In this document: positions 59,622 through 64,000 of the stretch, in pieces
Layout: each line of letters starts with the position of its first letter
Position numbering within the stretch: position 1 is the stretch's first letter
From: Phoronis australis
Lineage: Eukaryota; Phoronida; Phoronidae
Assembly: GCA_002633005.1 (NCBI GenBank)
Contig: NMRA01000236.1
Coordinates: 7,495-71,494 of the forward strand
Direction: 5' to 3'
DNA length: 64,000 nucleotides
The notes under the pieces: model-generated
Told to the model about the DNA's origin: nothing
What the model saw: the letters and a program-made list of their open reading frames with translations, nothing else
The model's database searches: none
Position numbers and translations under genes: made by a program

Positions 59622-59749
59622 CTGGCCTGCCGGTTTTCTTGCTTCTCGTTTGCGGCCTCATCCACGTCAAACTCATTCTTTTCTACCAAGGGACGACTAA
59701 CGACTAAGACGGCCAAGAAAATGGTCGTGACAGCGTTTCTCATAAGCAT
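59622..59749 (-). CDS. Signal-peptide first exon of discoidin paralogue 2
   Basis: This 128-nt coding exon is 92% identical in DNA to the exon at 10271-10398. It has the same start (MLMRNAVTTIFLAVL), hydrophobic core and GCCAG/GTAAAC donor in phase 2. It joins in frame with the discoidin exon at 49798-50173. Together they predict a secreted protein of at least 168 residues before further exons. Of ten base differences from paralogue 1, nine fall in eight codons that change the residue; only one codon change (ATA/ATT) is silent. The intron to the next exon is 9.4 kb and holds the hAT insertion. Confidence 0.82.
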
Positions 59750-59815
59750 GATAGGCTGGGTAGCAGTCTTTCAGTTTTCTGACGAACGCTGAATGGTATT
59801 TCGGTAAATGCAAAG

Positions 59816-59846
59816 CGGTCTTTATACGATTTCGTGTCACATTGGT
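59816..59846 (-). promoter_or_regulatory. TATA and CCAAT boxes of discoidin paralogue 2
   Basis: TATAAAG on the minus strand (59820-59826) lies 71 nt before the ATG at 59749, with CCAAT at 59841-59845. The layout matches paralogue 1, with TATAAAGACCGC here and TATAAAGGCCGC there. Conservation suggests both genes kept the same core promoter. Confidence 0.65.
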
Positions 59847-59929
59847 CATCAATCACATGGAAAATGTCCGTAACTATATTAGCCCAGCCCACTACACGTC
59901 AGGTTGACGTAGGCTGTGCAAGTTAAAGT

Positions 59930-60740
59930 TATCACATGATGGTAGCACTTTGTCGGTAATAGTCATTTTCATAGATATCTCATTTGAGAACCAGTTAGTA
60001 CCTGTAGAAACAACGGTTATTATTTGTGGGTATTACCCAGCAGCCCGCACGCCGAATTTGACGGGGAACATTTGCCACGGTTTTGTGTGCCAGTGGCTAA
60101 CTTTGGGTAAATTCTCAAAGGAGTTAGGCACTCTATTTTTTCCCATCTCCTGCTCCCCCTCCCACCTCGGCACGGTGGGTGAACCCAAAATACTATCTAA
60201 CACCCTTGCATTGGAAGTGACTGGTTCTCCTTTCAGGAAATCCACAAACTGACCATGCGTGTATTATAAAAACATAACAGCAGTACTTGTTTTTGAACAG
60301 TATAGAGACAAAGCTTTTTATTGTTATCCAAAGCAATCCGGTCAAACTGGCAAAAATAAATCAAGTACCCACAGTGTTTCTGGGGTTGGAAGTATTGTAG
60401 GCTTACTTAGGATCGTTTTGCATATTATACGCCAAGGGTTAAGTGAACCATCTCAGCTAAAATCAATGGATCACTCAGAGGCCGTCACACCTGTGTAGTG
60501 GCTGGGCTTTGCGAAGTTCTGCAAAAATGTATGTTTCTCCGGGAGTCTTAGAAACTAACCTTCATTTTTCAGAAAGTAGAACAACAAAGTAGACCCTGCA
60601 AGAACTGCACAGGCGATGAAGAAGGATAAGCAGTTTAGGGAGGAAGGCTGGCTGACACCACAGCAGGATAAAGGTTTCTTTTCATGCGTGGCTGTGTTGA
60701 AATGAGCTGGGAAATCGTAAAGTTATGGAGATAGTGAAGT
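59930..60740. other. No gene seen
   Basis: Upstream flank of paralogue 2. The 70-codon minus and 100-codon plus frames at 60030-60250 overlap and have no motif; I do not call either. Confidence 0.3.
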
Positions 60741-60746
60741 TGACAG

Positions 60747-60906
60747 CAGTGGCGGATTGAGTGGGGGGCCAACGGGGCCAGGCCCCCCCTAAAATTCTCC
60801 CAGATTCCATTTGGCAGTTCAGAGGTGCGATTGTCTGACTGGCAAATCCTGGCTAATACTTTGTCCTGCCCCTCCCCCCTAACTCAAAATCCTGGATCTG
60901 CCCCTG
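60747..60906. mobile_element. 160-bp MITE
   Basis: Inverted ends CAGTGGCGGATT and, complemented, CAGGGGCAGATCC, with G-rich subterminal tracts. GACAG occurs directly on both sides (60742-60746 and 60907-60911). The CAG(T/G)GGCGGAT ends are common for hAT-related MITEs, but a full 8-bp duplication is not visible. Confidence 0.6.
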
Positions 60907-60923
60907 GACAGTCAGTGATGTCA

Positions 60924-63142
60924 GGGCCCGGTCTCCAATCTCCGTACTCAGACTCGAATCATACTCAAACTCACACTTCATACTCAACTCGAGTACAGGC
61001 TCAGCTTTGGTGTATTCAATGACATTCTAGAAAAATCTAAATCTCGAAATTTCGAGCACGTACTCAATTTTCGAGTATTCTCTAACTGAAGTGTATTTCA
61101 TCTATATTTCGACTACGATTTTGAGTAAAACTCCGAGTATATGCTCCAAATTTCAAGTTTGGTCTGGCAGTGTGCCTGAAATCGTATTCGAAAATAAATA
61201 CAAGCGAGATAACAAAATATCGAAAGGTCACCGAGAGACACAGCAAATCTAAAAAAAATAAGTCCTCTTACCACATTTCAGCGCTTCAATTTCAGTTCAG
61301 AGCTAATAGTTTTCATTTTAAATCTTCTCATTCTTCATCTTATTAACCCGCCGTATCACTGCATGTCATCGCCGCCTTCTTACTCTACGATTCCTGGCAA
61401 CATGAGCATTCTAATCCCTTGTCGGCGAGTTAATATAAGTGTCAAAAGCAGTTGTGGGGAAAGTCGTGTGAGAAGTTTGTGGTGCCCTTATTTCAGTAGG
61501 TGCGCTTACGGTTTGTAGGGTTTCCAAAAGACGAGGAGACGAGGAAAGTTAAAAACAGTCTATAGTTTAGTCATCTATAATTCCTCAATCCCCGAATGGT
61601 ATTCCATATTTTGTTTACCGATTTCTAAGTAGACGTCTCGTCCCGTTCACTGGTGAATTCTGAATGCCTGCACATGTATTGTTTTTTAACTCACGCGCCA
61701 AATGTCAACTAACTTGATACATCTCGGTAAAAATACAAAGATACAGTATCGAAGTTTTGTTACCAGCGTAGGCCTACACAGCAATGGGTTCTATGTCAAG
61801 AAGAAATTAGCAAAAGAGAACGGATTCTTTGATGTGATAAGTAGTTACAAATTTCTTAACACATTTAAGGGAGATGAGGAACTCAAGAAGTAAAGCTTAA
61901 CAATTGTCAAATGTATCCGAGTCAAAGAAATGGTATAAGAATATTGTATTGAAACTGAAAAAATGAATAACAGTTACAGAACACTCAGAATTCCACGTTA
62001 AATTTGTAGCAGACGATAATGGAGTTGCAGGGGTGGCCTGTACCAACAGGGAGCGATGAATCAGCGTGACTTTGCGTGGTTTTGCGTTTCACATCATAAA
62101 GAATTCCATAGCAACTCGAGTATGAGTGTCAGATTTGAGTACATTTGCATTCTACTCGAAATGCGACATTAGATACGCTTTTTTGAATACGACTCCAGTG
62201 AGCACGATTTTGAGTATGAAATCTCGAGTATGAGTATGAGTCTGAGTACGGAGATTGGAGACCGGGCCCAGGGCCCGTGGAATTCTGAGTGTTCTGTAAC
62301 TGTTATTTTTTCAGTTTCAATACAATATTCTTATACCATTTCTTTGATACATTTGACAATTATTAAGCGTTACTTCTTGATTTCCTCATCTCCCGAAAAT
62401 GTCTTATTGTAACAGCTTATCACATCAAAGAACTATCTTGCTAATTTAGTCTTGACATAGAACCCGTTGCTGTGTAGGCCTGAGCTGATGTCAAATCTTA
62501 GATACTGTATCTTTGTATTTTACCGGGATGTATCAAGTTAGTTGGCATTTGGCGCGTGAGTTGAAAAACAATACATGTGCAGGCATTCAGTGATCATTAG
62601 TGAACTTTTTCCACATTTGCTTTCGACACATGTCATGACTCGCCGACAAGGGATTAGAATGCGCCTGTTGCCAGGAATCGTAGGAATCGGCGACCATGAC
62701 ATGCAGTGATACGGCGGGTTAATAAGGTGAAGAATAAGAACATTTAAAATGAAAACTATAGCTCTGAACTGAAATTGAAGCGCTGAAATGGGTAAGAGGA
62801 CTTAATTTTTTTAGATTTGCTGTGTCTCTCGATGACATTTTGATATTTTGTTCTCTCGCTCGTATTTACTTTCGAGTAAGATTTCAAGCACACTGCCAGA
62901 CCAAACTTGAAATTTGGAGCATATACTCGGAATTTTTCCTCAAAATTGTAATCGAAATATAGATGAAATACACTTCGCTTCGAGTATACTCGAAAACTGA
63001 GTACGTGCTCATAATTTCGAGTACAGATTTTTCGAGTATGACATTGAATACACCAAAGCTGAGTCTGTACTCGAGTTGAGTATGAAGTTTGCGTTTGAGT
63101 TTGAGTATGATTCGAGTCTGAGTACGGAGATTGGAGACCGGG
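60924..63142. mobile_element. 2.2 kb inverted-repeat (foldback) element
   Basis: Arms at 60924-61998 and about 62275-63142 are reverse complements with moderate divergence. Both ends read GGGCCCGGTCTCCAATCTCC or its complement and are full of ACTCGA/TCGAGT words. The loop (61999-62274) ends with one more copy of the terminal sequence, GATTGGAGACCGGGCCC at 62253-62269. The 63-codon frame at 61702-61893 lies in the left arm and is mirrored in the right; it has no known motif. The family also occurs at 35197-35600. Confidence 0.7.
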
Positions 63143-63149
63143 ATCAAAT

Positions 63150-64000
63150 TTCATCTTCGCCCGAAAATTGTGCAATCCGTTGGGTTGCCTCAGTGATTTA
63201 ACCAGTTGTTATTGATGTGATGTTGTAGAAACTGAGGCAAATGCAAAATGCATTATAGCAACACTTGCTGAGATTTTGTTAGTAAAATCAGGAAATTTGG
63301 TCGGTTTCCAGTTTATTTAAAGATGTTAGTATTTCAAAATTTAAATTCATATTACATTCAACGTCACTTAAATAAAAAGCGAGGCCTTAACTGAGTGTTG
63401 ACTTTTGTACAAGCCAAATGAAAGGTGGTGACTTGTAGAGCGGGATCCCAGAGCTTTTTTGGGCATGAATAGGTAACCATTTTTCTCTGGTGCCACAGTG
63501 CTTTATGGGTATCCTCATGCTTGGAAATGGCCGTTTGGCAGGTTCGCTTTGGTGGGTGTCAGGGGAGCCAAGAGAATAGGCACTCAGAAATCAGCTAAAT
63601 CAACTTTTCTGGTAACCTCTTCAAACTGCCTTGGATACCTACTGCGTAATCCACTGTATTAAAATTGGTCACTGCCAGACAATTTCAGTGGTGGTGGTTA
63701 TCAGCCAGATGGTTATAAACAAGGTATAAAATTGAGCTAGATCAATCCAAAAGGTAACCACATGAAACAAGTTTCCAAATATTCTATGTAACCTCATGTA
63801 TCATGAGTAAACATCACGAGACAAGTCTAACCAGATTAATCCGCCAGGTAACCGTTTGAAGCCATTTGCAAAATGTCGAGCAACATGCATACAACAAAAG
63901 GTAATTTACAGGTATTTTCTGCACAGTTTTGGACGATGCAGGGGCGACTTTTTATTTGACGCCTCTCTCTCTCAATTCAAATGCATATATCCTATTCAGG
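63150..64000. other. No gene seen; recurring GGTAACC words
   Basis: AT-rich DNA without exons. The palindromic word GGTAACC or GGTAACCA appears at about 63472, 63611, 63752 and 63847. Confidence 0.35.

Larger units (their letters stand above)
48600..59925. repeat. Segmental duplication, copy 2 (discoidin gene region)
   Basis: This is the partner of the 0.4-10.6 kb copy, in the same orientation. It carries its own signal-peptide exon, promoter and discoidin exon. Its main difference is the 7.2 kb hAT transposon at 50993-58223, which copy 1 lacks. It also has about 900 bp at 58575-59480 where copy 1 has about 110 bp. One ambiguous base (N) lies at about 50146, inside the discoidin exon. Confidence 0.85.

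Overview
The window reads as non-coding-rich DNA from an invertebrate animal nuclear genome. It has AT-rich introns, spliced exons with GT/AG borders, TATA and CCAAT boxes, microsatellites and very dense transposon debris. The mix of elements (RNase H-bearing and endonuclease-bearing LINEs, a Penelope-like element, Ty3/gypsy, hAT, ISL2EU with a YqaJ nuclease, foldback elements) fits a marine invertebrate such as a hemichordate, lancelet, echinoderm or cnidarian. I cannot fix the species. No prokaryotic operons, rRNA genes or CRISPR arrays are visible.

The host-gene content I can support is one pair of tandem paralogues, both on the minus strand. Each copy has a first exon coding for a signal peptide (10271-10398 and 59622-59749). 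Each of these lies about 71 nt downstream of a conserved TATA box with a CCAAT box beyond it. Each copy also has a second exon coding for the first part of a discoidin (F5/8 type C) domain (1648-2007 and 49798-50173). The pair sits in a segmental duplication of roughly 10 kb: about 415-10585 matches about 48600-59925. Later discoidin exons are not visible. In both exons almost all differences between the copies change the amino acid, while the introns stay alike, so these secreted proteins may be diversifying quickly.

The duplication shows some insertions as filled versus empty sites. Copy 1 has a 2.47 kb terminal-inverted-repeat element (7227-9693, duplicated target AAGCAC) that copy 2 lacks. 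Copy 2 has a 7.2 kb hAT transposon (50993-58223, 8-bp duplicated target CTGTAAAT) that copy 1 lacks, and that hAT carries a LINE inside it.

The 38 kb between the two copies is nested transposon remains: a LINE 3' end (11.5-12.2 kb), a THAP fragment (14.6 kb), a long-TIR element carrying a zinc-finger pseudogene (15.2-18.7 kb), an RNase H LINE tail (21.5-22.3 kb), two copies of a transposon-linked nuclease-like gene (22.9-24.1 and 34.7-37.8 kb), and an ISL2EU-type element with a THAP/HTH/DDE transposase and a YqaJ exonuclease (26.9-30.2 kb). Two Ty3/gypsy elements follow (33.2-42.4 kb); one of them is split by a 4.37 kb DNA transposon with a TTA target duplication. Then come an RTE-like LINE (42.9-44.3 kb), a rearranged Penelope-like element (44.9-45.9 kb) and another LINE (46.3-47.8 kb). 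The right edge holds a small MITE and a 2.2 kb inverted repeat (60.7-63.1 kb). Nearly all transposon genes carry stops, frameshifts or lost catalytic residues.
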